A stretch of 64,000 nt of DNA from Helicobacter trogontum (GCF_000765905.2 NZ_JRPL02000003.1:98888-162887), one strand, 5' to 3'. Positions 1 to 9,398 are shown, numbered from the stretch's first letter. Program-made: numbers and translations. Notes: generated from the letters alone by a model not told the origin.

Positions 1-482
1 GCCCTAAATAAAGTAAAATAAATTTATTATACTTTATAAAAAATAAATTAAAAAGACAAAGATGCTCCATAAATACAAAGCCATAAATACTAATATAAAA
101 ATGACATTCAAACGTAATCATCTAAAAAATAAAGAAAGAACACAGCACGCATAGCCAAAAGTCTTAAAGTCTAAAAATTATAAGATGCTACAGCTTATTA
201 GTCTACCTACCACATCAATCCCAACAACTTTGCTGAAAGCTAAACTCTTGTAGAGCAAAAATCAGTTCTAATTATAGAGATAAAAGTATTTTTTGTATTC
301 CCTGTTTAAAATAAATTGAGTGTAAAAAATAGTTTCATAAAATTTTTCAATATAAAACAAACTAAATTAAATAGAAAAGTTCACCGTAAGGAAAGAATCT
401 AGCATAAAAGGGCGGAACACCCAAAAATCTATTTTAAAAACTTGGGTGTCCCTTATAAGTAAAAATAGTTCACAAATAAGGA
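1..482. other. Left-edge intergenic region without a gene
   Basis: AT-rich stretch at the window edge with stops in all frames and no recognisable RNA gene. The only structured element seen is the hairpin at 414-452, which lies just downstream of the peroxiredoxin gene. Confidence 0.6.
414..452 (-). terminator. Probable terminator of the peroxiredoxin gene
   Basis: Inverted repeat with arms ACACCCAA and TTGGGTGT, extended by GG/CC at the base with one bulged A. It begins about 30 bases past the peroxiredoxin stop codon. On the minus strand the stem is followed by GCCC and then a TTTT run, so the U-tract is weak and offset. The loop is long and AT-only. Confidence 0.5.
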
Positions 483-1079
483 TTAAAGTTTGTTGCTATT
501 TTGTGAAAGATATTCTTTAACACCTTCAGCTGTAGCTTTCATCCCTTTATCACCTTTTTGCCAACCAGCAGGGCACACTTCACCATGCTCTTTATGGAAT
601 AAAATTGCATCAACTAAACGCAAATATTCATCCATATTTCTACCAAGTGGCAAATCATTTATTGTTGCATGTCGCACGATTTGGTTTTCATCAATGATAA
701 AGCTACCACGCAATGCAACTGCTCCACCAAATAATACATCATAATCTCTTGAGATTTGTTTTGTAATATCAGACACCATAGGGAAGCTTACTTGCCCGAT
801 ACCACCCTCATTTACTGGTGTATTTCTCCATGCAAAATGCACAACATCAGAATCAATAGAAACCCCAATTACATTTACACCGCGTTCTTTAAAAGCTTCT
901 ACTCTTTTATCCATAGCGATGATCTCACTAGGACATACAAAAGTAAAATCTTTTGGCCAGAAAAATAATACTGCACCATTCTTACCTAAATTTTTGCTTA
1001 ATTCAAAATCATTTACAATACTGCCATTCGCCAATACAGCTGGAGCAGTAAAATCTGGTGCTTTTCTTGTTACTAACAT
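483..1079 (-). CDS. ahpC: Typical 2-Cys peroxiredoxin (AhpC/TSA family)
   Basis: Thiol peroxidase that reduces hydrogen peroxide and organic hydroperoxides in the cytoplasm; in Helicobacter relatives it is usually recycled by thioredoxin. The 198-residue protein carries the peroxidatic cysteine in DFTFVCPSE (C49) and the resolving cysteine in GEVCPAGW (C169), and it has full family length, so it should be an obligate-dimer 2-Cys enzyme. The ATG is preceded by AAGGAG. The gene is monocistronic, with its own extended -10 element and a perfect dyad at the expected transcription start, which suggests metal/peroxide-responsive repression. Assignment is firm; the symbol tsaA is also used in Helicobacter. 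Confidence 0.96.
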   Translation of the reverse strand: MLVTRKAPDFTAPAVLANGSIVNDFELSKNLGKNGAVLFFWPKDFTFVCPSEIIAMDKRVEAFKERGVNVIGVSIDSDVVHFAWRNTPVNEGGIGQVSFPMVSDITKQISRDYDVLFGGAVALRGSFIIDENQIVRHATINDLPLGRNMDEYLRLVDAILFHKEHGEVCPAGWQKGDKGMKATAEGVKEYLSQNSNKL

Positions 1080-1103
1080 AGTGTCTCCTTAAAAAATATT
1101 AAA

Positions 1104-1126
1104 TGATAATAAAATAGCTATTATCA
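1104..1126. promoter_or_regulatory. Perfect dyad in the ahpC promoter, candidate PerR/Fur operator
   Basis: TGATAATA and TATTATCA form an exact 8-7-8 inverted repeat. It lies between the -10 element and the start codon, covering the predicted transcription start, which is a classic position for a repressor. Fur-family boxes (Fur, PerR) in this phylum are AT-rich dyads of this general type, and ahpC is a common PerR target. Binding by PerR rather than Fur is inference. Confidence 0.45.
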
Positions 1127-1131
1127 CTTGT

Positions 1132-1137
1132 ATTCTA
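1132..1137 (-). promoter_or_regulatory. Extended -10 element of ahpC
   Basis: On the minus strand the sequence reads TTTGCTAGAATAC, a TGnTAnAAT extended -10 typical of the housekeeping sigma factor of Helicobacter, about 50 bases upstream of the ATG. Confidence 0.5.
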
Positions 1138-1817
1138 GCAAACTTTGTTTAACAATTAAGCACACTATTTTTTCCTATACTAAAAGCCTTACAGGCTTTA
1201 TAAATTTAACAATAATTTCTTTATAAACACACAGATAATCTCGTTTTAATTATTGTGAATAGGGAGGTTTTGTTGTATTATATATCCTCATTAGAGTATC
1301 AATATGCAATACAATAATACATTATTAGCATATATGCAATAATGCCTTGTTTAAGCACATATTGATTTTAACAAATAAAAACCCACAATGACATAAACTA
1401 TAGAATCAAGAATAATCAAAATTTACTTATGATTTCAAAATGTCTTAGTGATACAGGGTTGCATATAGATTCTAACTCTACTGAATGTCTTATATGTTGT
1501 CTTAGTCTATTTATTATCTCTGATTGAAAATAAATATATCATTCACTTCATATTTAAATGTGTCTAGATTTTATCTAAATAACTTTGCATCATTTTGCAT
1601 AAGTACATTATTATAGGCATATTATCTTGTGTAGATAAGCTACTTCTCCTAGCAACAAATATCTTATGTGGGAATAGATTCTATAAACCTTGTTAAACTC
1701 TTTATCCTGTCATCACAGAGGGATTATAAAATAAGTCAAACAGCATATTAAAAAAGAATATTGCTAAAATTGCACCCTACTCTCTTTATTTATGTTGAAT
1801 GTTCACACAAGATATTG

Positions 1818-2954
1818 CTAATGATTTACATAATCTATCTGTTTTATGACAACATTATCCGTTGACATTTTCTCCTGCTTTCTTGATCGATATAAAAGTG
1901 GATCAAAAAATACAAGCAAAGGATACCCTTTTTCTTTTAATGTATTAAATGCACTGACAGGTAAAAAGTCATCCCTTGGATATTGTTGTTTTAATTCCAT
2001 TGCTTCGTTTGTCTTTCCTACCTCAAGCAATATATAGAAGTATGCAAGTACACTCTGTTCTACTTCTTTGCTTAAAGATTCAAAAATGCTAAGCCAAAAA
2101 TTAATATTATCTTGTCGCAACAATTCACACACAGCAATTGCTAATCCTAGATATTCTCTCTCACTCATTTTTACTTTTTTGCATGTTTGTATCATCATAT
2201 CTTTTTGAATATTGATATTATTCTTAGCACATGTCTTCACAAGCCCTAAAAGTGTGGTATATGTGAGATAGTTTTTATCTAAACTCAATGCTTTTTGTAG
2301 TATTTTTGGTTGCCCATTTAATACAACATCCCATGCTTTATCATAAATTATCTGTGTGTTATTTTGCAGATATGGATTTGGCCCTGCAGAATCTTTACTA
2401 AAATCTTGTTTAAGTATATCTAATGCTCTTTGTGCATCATCCTTGATTGCATTTCTTATATTAAGGCTATAAAGTGGGTGTAATGGGTTTAATCGTATTT
2501 TTGAATCACTACCACCATTCTCTATTTCCTTAAATACATTAAACACAGAATCTACCTTTTCATAACTCGCGTTATGAGATTTCGTATCTGGTAACAATAC
2601 AAATCGCTGCAAGACTTTTGAGAGTGTCTTTAATCCTGCATTTGAAAACACCTTTTCGCGCACAGGATTACCCAACATTTGCTCTTGTATTTGAGTAAAA
2701 ATCTTCTCAATATCTCTATTTAGAGTCATGCTTTTAAATTTTTGCATTAATGAGACAAAGCTCATAAAAAGCAAAGCAAACACAAATAAAAATGCAGCAG
2801 GTAAACATACCCATAATGCAACAGGTAAGGTTATACTAAACTCTACCAAGAATGTATTCTGAAGTGTGTAATAATCTGTACTGATATAGAATGCATAAGC
2901 ACCAATAAGCAACAGATACAACAATGCAAAACTAAAAAAATATCGGATCTTCAT
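1818..2954 (-). CDS. Conserved hypothetical membrane protein, two N-terminal spans
   Basis: Function not recognised. The 378-residue protein has two strong hydrophobic segments near residues 5-25 and 42-70, followed by a long soluble, helix-rich domain of about 300 residues that should face the cytoplasm. It is the last gene of the efp-accD-rlmH operon. Its ATG overlaps the stop of the DksA-like gene by four bases (ATGA), so translation is probably coupled. No catalytic motif is visible. Confidence 0.75.
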   Translation of the reverse strand: MKIRYFFSFALLYLLLIGAYAFYISTDYYTLQNTFLVEFSITLPVALWVCLPAAFLFVFALLFMSFVSLMQKFKSMTLNRDIEKIFTQIQEQMLGNPVREKVFSNAGLKTLSKVLQRFVLLPDTKSHNASYEKVDSVFNVFKEIENGGSDSKIRLNPLHPLYSLNIRNAIKDDAQRALDILKQDFSKDSAGPNPYLQNNTQIIYDKAWDVVLNGQPKILQKALSLDKNYLTYTTLLGLVKTCAKNNINIQKDMMIQTCKKVKMSEREYLGLAIAVCELLRQDNINFWLSIFESLSKEVEQSVLAYFYILLEVGKTNEAMELKQQYPRDDFLPVSAFNTLKEKGYPLLVFFDPLLYRSRKQEKMSTDNVVIKQIDYVNH

Positions 2955-3319
2955 GTTCTCTCCTTTTGTTTTTCGCCTTTCTCATAAATTTCGCGACAAT
3001 TAATACAAAATCTTGCATGCGGTTTTGCCTGCAATCTTTCAATACCAATCTCATCTTCACACATCTCACAAATACCATAGATTCCATCATCAAATTTTGC
3101 AAGAGATGCACTAATTTCTTTCATCTCTTTTTGATTGCGTTCCAACATGGAATCATCAAATCGCAGTTGGGATTGTGTGGATATAATGTCTGCATTTTCA
3201 TTTAACTTCAAAGCACTCATTTCTTGTAAGCTCTTATGTAAGTTCAAGCTCAATCCATCTAAATACTCTAATCGTTTCTCTAATGTTTGTCTTAATGACA
3301 ACAAATCTTCATCACGCAT
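2951..3319 (-). CDS. DksA/TraR-family C4 zinc-finger protein
   Basis: Small regulator (122 residues) of the DksA/TraR superfamily, which binds the RNA polymerase secondary channel and modulates the response to ppGpp. The N-terminal two thirds is a charged coiled coil. The C-terminal zinc finger shows CEMC and CINC spaced as in the family, with an intervening GIERLQAKPHARF segment typical of DksA. The acidic coiled-coil tip (KFDDGIYG) is present. The start has a clear AAGGAAG ribosome site. It sits 12 bases after rlmH. Whether it is the functional DksA of the cell or a paralogue cannot be told from one window. Confidence 0.88.
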   Translation of the reverse strand: MRDEDLLSLRQTLEKRLEYLDGLSLNLHKSLQEMSALKLNENADIISTQSQLRFDDSMLERNQKEMKEISASLAKFDDGIYGICEMCEDEIGIERLQAKPHARFCINCREIYEKGEKQKERT

Positions 3320-3331
3320 TCTTCTTCCTTA

Positions 3332-3799
3332 CTAAAGCTTATGATATGGGTGTTTATTAATAATGCTCAGTGAGCGATAAATCTGTTCTACAAGCACAAT
3401 TTTTGCAATTTCATGACTAAAGGTTAGCGAGCTCAAACTTATTGTTTTGTGTTGCTCTAACACTTCTCTCTCAAAGCCAAATGCCCCTGCAATAAAAAAC
3501 TTTATAATTCCGCCGCCCTGCATACCATATGTTTCTATCATATGGCTAAATTCTATTGAAGTCAGCCCCCTTCCTCCTGCATCAAGGAGAATGCTCTGCT
3601 TGTCAAGATATTTAGAAAATGCCATTGTGTAACTCTGTTTTGCAATATTAGAATCTTGTTTTTGTGCCTCTTGTATACGTTTATTAAACATATTAAAAAA
3701 ACTCATAGTAGCACCAAAACTCTTACAAGCCTTGCTATAATATTGCATAACATCACCTGGCATTTCATTCTTATGAATTGTATATATATGTATTTTCAT
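3332..3799 (-). CDS. rlmH: 23S rRNA (pseudouridine1915-N3)-methyltransferase RlmH
   Basis: SPOUT-class methyltransferase that methylates pseudouridine 1915 in helix 69 of 23S rRNA. The core motifs are visible: LLDAGGRGLTS, FFIAGAFGFE (the SAM knot, usually IGGxxG) and the C-terminal SLSSLTFSHE...LVEQIYR...HPYHK tail that is nearly invariant in the family. The ATG at 3799 is chosen because it gives the canonical N-terminus MKIHIY; an upstream TTG at 3817 would only extend further into accD. The reading frame overlaps the 3' end of accD by about 29 bases. Confidence 0.93.
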   Translation of the reverse strand: MKIHIYTIHKNEMPGDVMQYYSKACKSFGATMSFFNMFNKRIQEAQKQDSNIAKQSYTMAFSKYLDKQSILLDAGGRGLTSIEFSHMIETYGMQGGGIIKFFIAGAFGFEREVLEQHKTISLSSLTFSHEIAKIVLVEQIYRSLSIINKHPYHKL

Positions 3800-4640
3800 A
3801 AGGCACAAGCATTTCAATAAGATCGCTTAAAGTATGTTTCAAATCTTTACGCGATACAATCATATCTATCAATCCATGATCAAGTAAAAATTCTGCAGTT
3901 TGAAAACCATCTGGCAAATCCGCACCAATTGTCTGCTTAATAACCCTTGCCCCAGCAAACCCTATCATAGCCCCAGGCTCTGCAATGATTATATCTCCTA
4001 AAAATGCAAATGATGCTGAAACTCCACCAAAAGTAGGATCGGTTAATACCGATATATAGGGCAACTTTGCCTCGGCAAGCTTACCCAATGCCGCCGAAGT
4101 TTTTGCCATTTGCATGAGTGAATAAGTTGACTCTTGCATTCTGGCTCCACCACTTGTGGATACAATGATTAATCCCTGCTTTTTACTGATGGCACGATTG
4201 ATTGCCCGCACAATCTTTTCACCCTCAACACTTCCTAAGCTACCGCCCATAAATGAAAAATCAAAGATTACAAGTTGCACTTCCTTCCCATGTATAAGGG
4301 CTTCTCCAGAAATAACTGCACTTTTCCTATTTGTCTTTGCATAACCTTCTTCAATGCGTTTTGTATAACTTTTTTTATCTACAAATGCAAGCGGATCATT
4401 TGGGGCTAAATCATTATCGTATTCAATAAATGTGTCAGAATCACAAATGAGTTTTAACCTATCTTGCGCACTGATTCTAAAGTGGTGAGAACATTTTGAG
4501 CACACATATGAGCTCTCAATCACCTCCTTATTATACATAACTGCACCACAACTAGGACATTTTGTCCAACATTGTGCCGCATCTTTTCTATCTCTAGAAT
4601 CTTCTCGTTTAAAGTTTTTAAAAAAATCTGAAAAACCCAT
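3771..4640 (-). CDS. accD: Acetyl-CoA carboxylase carboxyltransferase subunit beta
   Basis: Beta half of the carboxyltransferase that moves CO2 from biotin to acetyl-CoA to give malonyl-CoA for fatty-acid synthesis; it works with AccA (not in this window). The N-terminal zinc ribbon is intact (CPSCGAVMYN and CSKCSHHF). It is followed by the crotonase-like CT domain with GEALIHGKEV, STSGGARMQE and AEPGAMIGFAGARVI. The ATG at 4640 has an excellent AAGGAAGG site; an in-frame start nine codons upstream would run into the previous gene. It lies one base after the IMPase-like gene, so the two are surely cotranscribed. Confidence 0.97.
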   Translation of the reverse strand: MGFSDFFKNFKREDSRDRKDAAQCWTKCPSCGAVMYNKEVIESSYVCSKCSHHFRISAQDRLKLICDSDTFIEYDNDLAPNDPLAFVDKKSYTKRIEEGYAKTNRKSAVISGEALIHGKEVQLVIFDFSFMGGSLGSVEGEKIVRAINRAISKKQGLIIVSTSGGARMQESTYSLMQMAKTSAALGKLAEAKLPYISVLTDPTFGGVSASFAFLGDIIIAEPGAMIGFAGARVIKQTIGADLPDGFQTAEFLLDHGLIDMIVSRKDLKHTLSDLIEMLVPYENTYIYNS

Positions 4641-4641
4641 T

Positions 4642-5700
4642 TTACCTTCCTTTAAATTTATCAACAATGTGAGAATCTGTCGTGATTAAAATATGAGAAA
4701 TCACCTCTTTGCATTGTCTAAGTGATGGAATAGCCTCATAATAACACTCCAAATTACCATAGATAATTTGATTTTGTGCCAAATAAAATCCTGCCATTCC
4801 ATCATATTTTCTAACTTGCATTGGCAAAAGCACAAAAAGATAGCGAAAGCTAAAAGCAAGACTCAAGGCAATAGCCCCAAGACTACGGAACTTTAAACCA
4901 CTTTCTGCTAAAAAAGATGCCCACCTAGTATATTGCATGGCTTTTTCAAATATGCCACACTCAAGCTTTTCTGCAATGACTTTTTGTGGTCTATAAATGA
5001 GTATCTGACTAGCAAACATTGCGTGTAAAAAGTTTGCATCAAATGTCGGGAGATACTGTGCAGATTCCCTAATTGCATTACATGCGTTTGTCATAAAAAC
5101 GCTTTTTATTGTGGTATTGCTATTTTGTAAAAGCTTTGTGAAATTACAGGGCATGTAGTAGGGCTGCATAGAAGTTGGCTTTTTGGCTGTCCTTGCATAT
5201 ATGAGATATTCTGGTTGCAAATCTGCGATAAAAGTTTGCAAACTAAATATGCAAGGCATTTTGGTTAAAGCTAATAAATCGTCATTGAGATATGCTATTT
5301 CACATGAAATATAATTGACAACACATGCTTCACACACTTTCCCAGTCGCATCACACAATGCTACACTTGCACCAAAATACGGAATATTTGACTTAAAATT
5401 ACTGCTGCCATCAAGTGGATCAAGCACAATTGTGCCTTTCACATTGCTACCACCCTTTAACAATCCGCTTTCTTCAGAATCAATGTGATAATGTGGTAGC
5501 AAAAATTTACAAAATATGGTTTCTGCAAGTAGATCTGCCCCACTACTACGATCACCCCCAGCACCGACGCCAAAACTCTCATGCAGTATTGAATCTTGCG
5601 TATGTAAAAGGCGAATTACTTCCACACTTGCAAGCACAATACGCATAAAAAAATCACGTTGCAATAAGGGGAGCAAAGTATCTAGTGAGAGATTATTCAT
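4642..5700 (-). CDS. Inositol monophosphatase-family phosphatase
   Basis: Member of the lithium-sensitive, metal-dependent sugar/nucleotide phosphatase superfamily (IMPase, CysQ, FBPase). The metal-binding motifs are present: DSEES at residues 74-78 (family D-x-E-E-S/G) and LDPLDGSSNF at 93-102. At 352 residues it is longer than classical IMPase (about 260), with additional sequence after residue 150. The C-terminal WDxxA motif is not obvious; KYDGMAGFYLAQ near residue 300 may stand in for it. The substrate cannot be called. It sits between efp and accD with gaps of one to three bases. Confidence 0.8.
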   Translation of the reverse strand: MNNLSLDTLLPLLQRDFFMRIVLASVEVIRLLHTQDSILHESFGVGAGGDRSSGADLLAETIFCKFLLPHYHIDSEESGLLKGGSNVKGTIVLDPLDGSSNFKSNIPYFGASVALCDATGKVCEACVVNYISCEIAYLNDDLLALTKMPCIFSLQTFIADLQPEYLIYARTAKKPTSMQPYYMPCNFTKLLQNSNTTIKSVFMTNACNAIRESAQYLPTFDANFLHAMFASQILIYRPQKVIAEKLECGIFEKAMQYTRWASFLAESGLKFRSLGAIALSLAFSFRYLFVLLPMQVRKYDGMAGFYLAQNQIIYGNLECYYEAIPSLRQCKEVISHILITTDSHIVDKFKGR

Positions 5701-5703
5701 ACT

Positions 5704-6267
5704 TTATTTAACCTTTTCTATATACTCACCTGTCTCTGTATTTACTCTTATTGTCTCACCTTCTAATACATGAAATGGAATTTGCACAACTGCACCTGTT
5801 TCTAAAGTTGCTGGTTTTTTACCTGCACTCGAAGTATCACCTTTAAAGTTTGGCGGTGTCTCCACGATTTTTAATTCAACAATTTGTGGGACATTGACTG
5901 ATATTGCTTTATCATTATAGAGCAAAACACTAACATTCATACTATCTAAAAGCCATTTTGCACTATCACCAACCTGATCTTCATTTAAACCTATTTGCTC
6001 ATAAGTCTCATTATCCATAAACTGATAGAGCTCACCATCATGATAAAGATATTGCATACCCTTTTCAATGATGTTTGGTGTTTCACACTTATCACCTGCA
6101 TGGAATGTCTTTTCAATGACTTTACCATCTAAGAAACTTTTAATTTTTACACGCACAAATGCAGGACCCTTGCCTGGCTTTACATGTTGATATTCTGTGA
6201 TTCTATAAGGGATTCCTTCTATTTCAATCTTTAAACCTTTTTTAAGATCACCCATTTCAATTGTCAT
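5704..6267 (-). CDS. efp: Translation elongation factor P
   Basis: Relieves ribosomes stalled at polyproline stretches. The 187-residue protein has the three-domain EF-P layout: KOW-like domain I with the loop [13 protein letters not shown], whose lysine (K33, equivalent to E. coli K34) is the site modified by EpmA-type enzymes, then two OB domains ending in [13 protein letters not shown]. The GAAGGATAAC site precedes the ATG. It is the first gene of a six-gene operon that ends at about 1.8 kb. Confidence 0.97.
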   Translation of the reverse strand: MTIEMGDLKKGLKIEIEGIPYRITEYQHVKPGKGPAFVRVKIKSFLDGKVIEKTFHAGDKCETPNIIEKGMQYLYHDGELYQFMDNETYEQIGLNEDQVGDSAKWLLDSMNVSVLLYNDKAISVNVPQIVELKIVETPPNFKGDTSSAGKKPATLETGAVVQIPFHVLEGETIRVNTETGEYIEKVK

Positions 6268-6297
6268 TGTTATCCTTCTATAAAAAAATATTTCGGT

Positions 6298-6303
6298 ATT
6301 TTA
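6298..6303 (-). promoter_or_regulatory. -10 element for the efp-accD operon
   Basis: The minus strand reads ATGAGTAAAATACC, a good -10 hexamer with an upstream TG, 31 bases before the efp ATG. No clear -35, as is common for Helicobacter promoters. Confidence 0.4.
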
Positions 6304-6973
6304 CTCATTTATGTCTAATAAAACCATAAAAACTGCAAAAATTAGAATAAAAACTACACCATGAATTTAGTATATACACCATTGTATGTCTTAGTTGTGA
6401 TTAACTGGTTTTCATCTATGGTTAGCATAATGGAATAATATATCAATCTAATTTATAACCTAGATTCTCTTATCTGTATTACTGACTACTTTATGATTTG
6501 AAAATATAAGCATGTTAAAAACTAAAAAATAGAGGTTAAAAAATCTAGCTACCACCAAATTTATTCATATAATTAAAAAGTCTCTAGGGCTTGATTTAAT
6601 ATCAATAAAATACATGTTAAAGCAATGCGGAGCATCTTATTTATGCAAATATTCTAATGAAATTATAAAAAGCATAAATATAAACTAGGGCGTATATAAT
6701 ATTTACAATATACTTATAATATACCAAAATATAGCCATAAACTTTAAACAATGAAAGGTGGCTACAACTATATACCTCCCCCTAAAAATCATAAATTAAA
6801 TAACAAGCCCAGCATGAAACCAATCAATAACGACGCTAGGTATAATCTAATATGCTTTATAAATCCCATATATCAAATAAAACTTATATAAGCAAATACT
6901 AAGATTCTAAGATATGGGATATTCCCTTTAATGACTGCTCTGTTTTTGCTTACTTGGTGGTAATAAAATAGGA

Positions 6974-6979
6974 TATAAT
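6974..6979 (+). promoter_or_regulatory. -10 element of surE
   Basis: Consensus TATAAT in AGGATATAATACG, 34 bases upstream of the surE ATG. Confidence 0.55.
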
Positions 6980-7013
6980 ACGCCTTTTAAACAACAAAAT
7001 TAAGGTAAATTTT

Positions 7014-7868
7014 ATGAATAAAACGATTTTTTTAACAAATGATGATGGTTATTTTAGTCAAGGCTTAATTGCATTGCGAAATACGTTATCCGATATTGCA
7101 CGCGTTGTGGTTGTAGCTCCCGCACACGAAAAATCTGCATGTGGTCATAGCTTATGCGTAAGTAAACCCTTGCAACTCATAGAACTAGAACGAGATTTTT
7201 ATAAGCTTGATGATGGTAGTCCAACTGATTGTGTATATGTTGGCTTATGCGAACTTTTCTCAACTGAAAAACCAGATTTGTTAATATCAGGAATTAATAT
7301 TGGTGCGAATCTCGGTGAGGATACAACATATTCTGGAACGGTTGCGGGTGCAATTGAGGGTGCATTGCATGGGATACAAAGCATTGCAATTTCACAATTT
7401 ATTGATGATAAACATGGAGAAGATAATAAACTAGTCAATCGTGACTTTACTCTTGCTCTTGATACAATAAAACAGCTCGCATCTGATATATTACACAATC
7501 GCTATTTAATTGGACATCGCAAACTGCTTAATATTAATATTCCTGCAATCCCAAAAGATAAATGCAAGGGTATTCAAGCCACACAACTTGGCTATAGAAT
7601 CTATAATTCCAAAGCACAAGATATGCAAAGCCCACGTGGACAAAAATACCATTGGATAGGTTTAAATCCAATACAATGGCAAGAAAGAAATAACATAGAT
7701 AATCCATATATTAAAAATAATCATTATATCTATCAAGACATGCAAATGCCGGTAGTAAATGATTTTGAAGCAGTAATGAATAATTATGTTTCCATCACAC
7801 CTATGCAGCTTGATATGACAGATTATGTTTGTATGCAAACATTGCATTCATATTGTGCAAAAAGATAA
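7014..7868 (+). CDS. surE: 5'/3'-nucleotidase SurE
   Basis: Metal-dependent nucleoside monophosphatase of the SurE family, active on 5'- and 3'-nucleotides and short polyphosphate. The N-terminal TNDDGY motif supplies the metal-binding aspartates (D10, D11). SACGHSLCVS, DGSPTDCVY, SGINIGANLGEDTTYSGTVAGA and SITPMQLDMTDY are family hallmarks. At 284 residues it is slightly longer than usual. It is transcribed alone from its own TATAAT promoter, and a good hairpin terminator follows. Confidence 0.95.
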   Translation: MNKTIFLTNDDGYFSQGLIALRNTLSDIARVVVVAPAHEKSACGHSLCVSKPLQLIELERDFYKLDDGSPTDCVYVGLCELFSTEKPDLLISGINIGANLGEDTTYSGTVAGAIEGALHGIQSIAISQFIDDKHGEDNKLVNRDFTLALDTIKQLASDILHNRYLIGHRKLLNINIPAIPKDKCKGIQATQLGYRIYNSKAQDMQSPRGQKYHWIGLNPIQWQERNNIDNPYIKNNHYIYQDMQMPVVNDFEAVMNNYVSITPMQLDMTDYVCMQTLHSYCAKR

Positions 7869-7901
7869 TAGTCTTATAGCACTAAAGTTTATAAGTCAAA
7901 A

Positions 7902-7936
7902 GGCAATTCAGAGAAGTCCTAGATTGCCACTTTTTT
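7902..7936 (+). terminator. Rho-independent terminator after surE
   Basis: GGCAAT and ATTGCC form a hairpin with a 15-base loop followed by ACTTTTTT, 33 bases past the surE stop. Confidence 0.6.
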
Positions 7937-8144
7937 GCTAAGAATTCAGCAATATTTACCTTAATATAATTCTACGAAAACATAGAAAATAAAATATATA
8001 ATAGGAATAAGTCAAAGTCAATCTAACTTATGTTTCTTAAATTGGTAGACATAAGATCTTTGAATAAAGGCAAATCTATACCACCATAAATAACGTTATG
8101 CAATGGTCATTATTTTACGTGGTCTTGATATTTCTCATGCTATA

Positions 8145-8441
8145 TTAACAGCACTTTTTAGCACCATCTCGACTATATCTTTTATTTTGAGAATCTATGA
8201 AAAACTCCTTGCGTGTCTTTGGTATGCAGTGCGGATGATATTTTCTATGATAATCTAAATACTTTTCATAACTTGGCAATCCAACTAAAAGATGAAAAAA
8301 ACGCTCAGAATCTTTGTACCACCTAAAACAAAATCGAAAAAGGGATAACACTACATCTTTTTGTTGTTTCTCTTGGTGTAGCAAATCTTGTGTACTTGCA
8401 ATATTAGTTGCATCCTCTTGTGTCTTTTTTGATTCTTGCAT
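8145..8441 (-). CDS. YbdD/YjiX-family small protein (DUF466)
   Basis: The C-terminal half matches the YbdD/YjiX family: GLPSYEKYLDYHRKYHP, KTRKEFFIDSQNKRYSR and the terminal KKCC. In enterobacteria these proteins are encoded beside the CstA/BtsT pyruvate or peptide transporters and are thought to assist them, but no such transporter is nearby here. The ATG at 8441 has AAAGGG at ideal spacing; a second ATG two codons upstream is possible but sits too close to that site. The N-terminal 40 residues are polar and not conserved. Confidence 0.78.
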   Translation of the reverse strand: MQESKKTQEDATNIASTQDLLHQEKQQKDVVLSLFRFCFRWYKDSERFFHLLVGLPSYEKYLDYHRKYHPHCIPKTRKEFFIDSQNKRYSRDGAKKCC

Positions 8442-8510
8442 ACTCATTTCCCTTTAAGCTTTATCTCATTCTAGCACATTTAATCACGCATGTCAATAAC
8501 CAATTATTGT

Positions 8511-8924
8511 TTAATACACATCAGCACGAAGCGTTACAATGTTAAATATAAAACCACTTTTACATTGAAAGTATTTTGTGATGCGTTTTGAACTACCATT
8601 CAAGTAGCTTTCTATATTCCCTATTTTTGTACCACCAAGTTGCAAAGCCTGCATTTGTAAATCCTTTAATGCAGAGAAAAAGAGCATAAGGCAGACTTCT
8701 TTAGAATCTTTAAAAATATGATGTGTCATTTTACTTGCAATAATACCTTGCTTTTTTGGAATTGATTTTTTTGAACTCTTGCTAAATTGCAATGTAACAT
8801 TTTTATATAATTTATCTAAACTATGAGATTCTCTAAGATTTGGTAACGGGACGTCTTGTATGTCTGTATTTGCATAAAGAGCACAAGACATCATGCAAAA
8901 TAAGACTGCAAAAAGAAGTTTCAT
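8511..8924 (-). CDS. Hypothetical secreted protein
   Basis: A 137-residue protein with a clear Sec signal peptide (KLLFAVLFCMMSCALYANT; cleavage probably after ALYA). The mature part is small and basic with no motif recognised. It may share a transcript with the genes upstream at 8955-9398 and mnmE, all on the same strand with modest gaps. Function unknown. Confidence 0.65.
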   Translation of the reverse strand: MKLLFAVLFCMMSCALYANTDIQDVPLPNLRESHSLDKLYKNVTLQFSKSSKKSIPKKQGIIASKMTHHIFKDSKEVCLMLFFSALKDLQMQALQLGGTKIGNIESYLNGSSKRITKYFQCKSGFIFNIVTLRADVY

Positions 8925-8954
8925 TAAAAACTCTAATCTAGGCTTTCACTTATA

Positions 8955-9398
8955 TTATGAAGCCATCATTATTCCAGCATGTATATAATTAATATTATAG
9001 AGCTTATTCATAAGTTGGCTAATAAGTCCTTTCATCTCCATACTTAGCTGCTCATTACGCAATAACTTATTAAATGTTTCAAAGTTAATATCATCACTCG
9101 TTTTAGCAATATAGCCAGCTGCTATTAAATCCTGACTATTTAAAATATTCTCACCACGCAATACATTTGCCATTGCCATAAAACTTGAAGCATCTTTAAA
9201 TCCTCCTTGTATAGAGTCGCCAAGTCCCTCAATCTTTTGCAAATATTCTGATTTTACAAATACATCTTGTGGCAAATAGTTTTCATCTGAACTTATTGGT
9301 ATATAGCGATTTCTTGAGCCATGATGAATATCAATTCCTTGTTGATTATGTACGCTATCTGCATATCTTTTTTGTAAAATATTCTGTGAAACCTGCAT
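8955..9398 (-). CDS. Hypothetical protein downstream of mnmE
   Basis: Start chosen at the ATG at 9398 because GAAAGGATT lies at correct spacing; the longer frame adds only five residues. The soluble protein (147 residues) has no signal peptide. Its C-terminal half (EQLSMEMKGLISQLMNKLYNINY and IHAGIMMAS) is helical and amphipathic, somewhat like the small rod-binding or chaperone-like flagellar proteins of this group, but I do not recognise a family. It is separated from mnmE by about 200 bases. Confidence 0.65.
   Translation of the reverse strand: MQVSQNILQKRYADSVHNQQGIDIHHGSRNRYIPISSDENYLPQDVFVKSEYLQKIEGLGDSIQGGFKDASSFMAMANVLRGENILNSQDLIAAGYIAKTSDDINFETFNKLLRNEQLSMEMKGLISQLMNKLYNINYIHAGIMMAS

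Larger units (their letters stand above)
1080..1817. other. Intergenic region holding the peroxiredoxin promoter
   Basis: About 740 bases with no supported gene. The left 60 bases hold the promoter and dyad of the peroxiredoxin gene. The rest is AT-rich with stops in all frames and contains two copies of the AGATTCT word seen throughout the window. Confidence 0.55.
6268..7013. other. Intergenic region between divergent efp and surE
   Basis: About 745 bases holding the promoters of the two divergent genes at its ends and no supported gene in the middle. Stops are frequent in all frames and no RNA fold was recognised. Confidence 0.55.
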
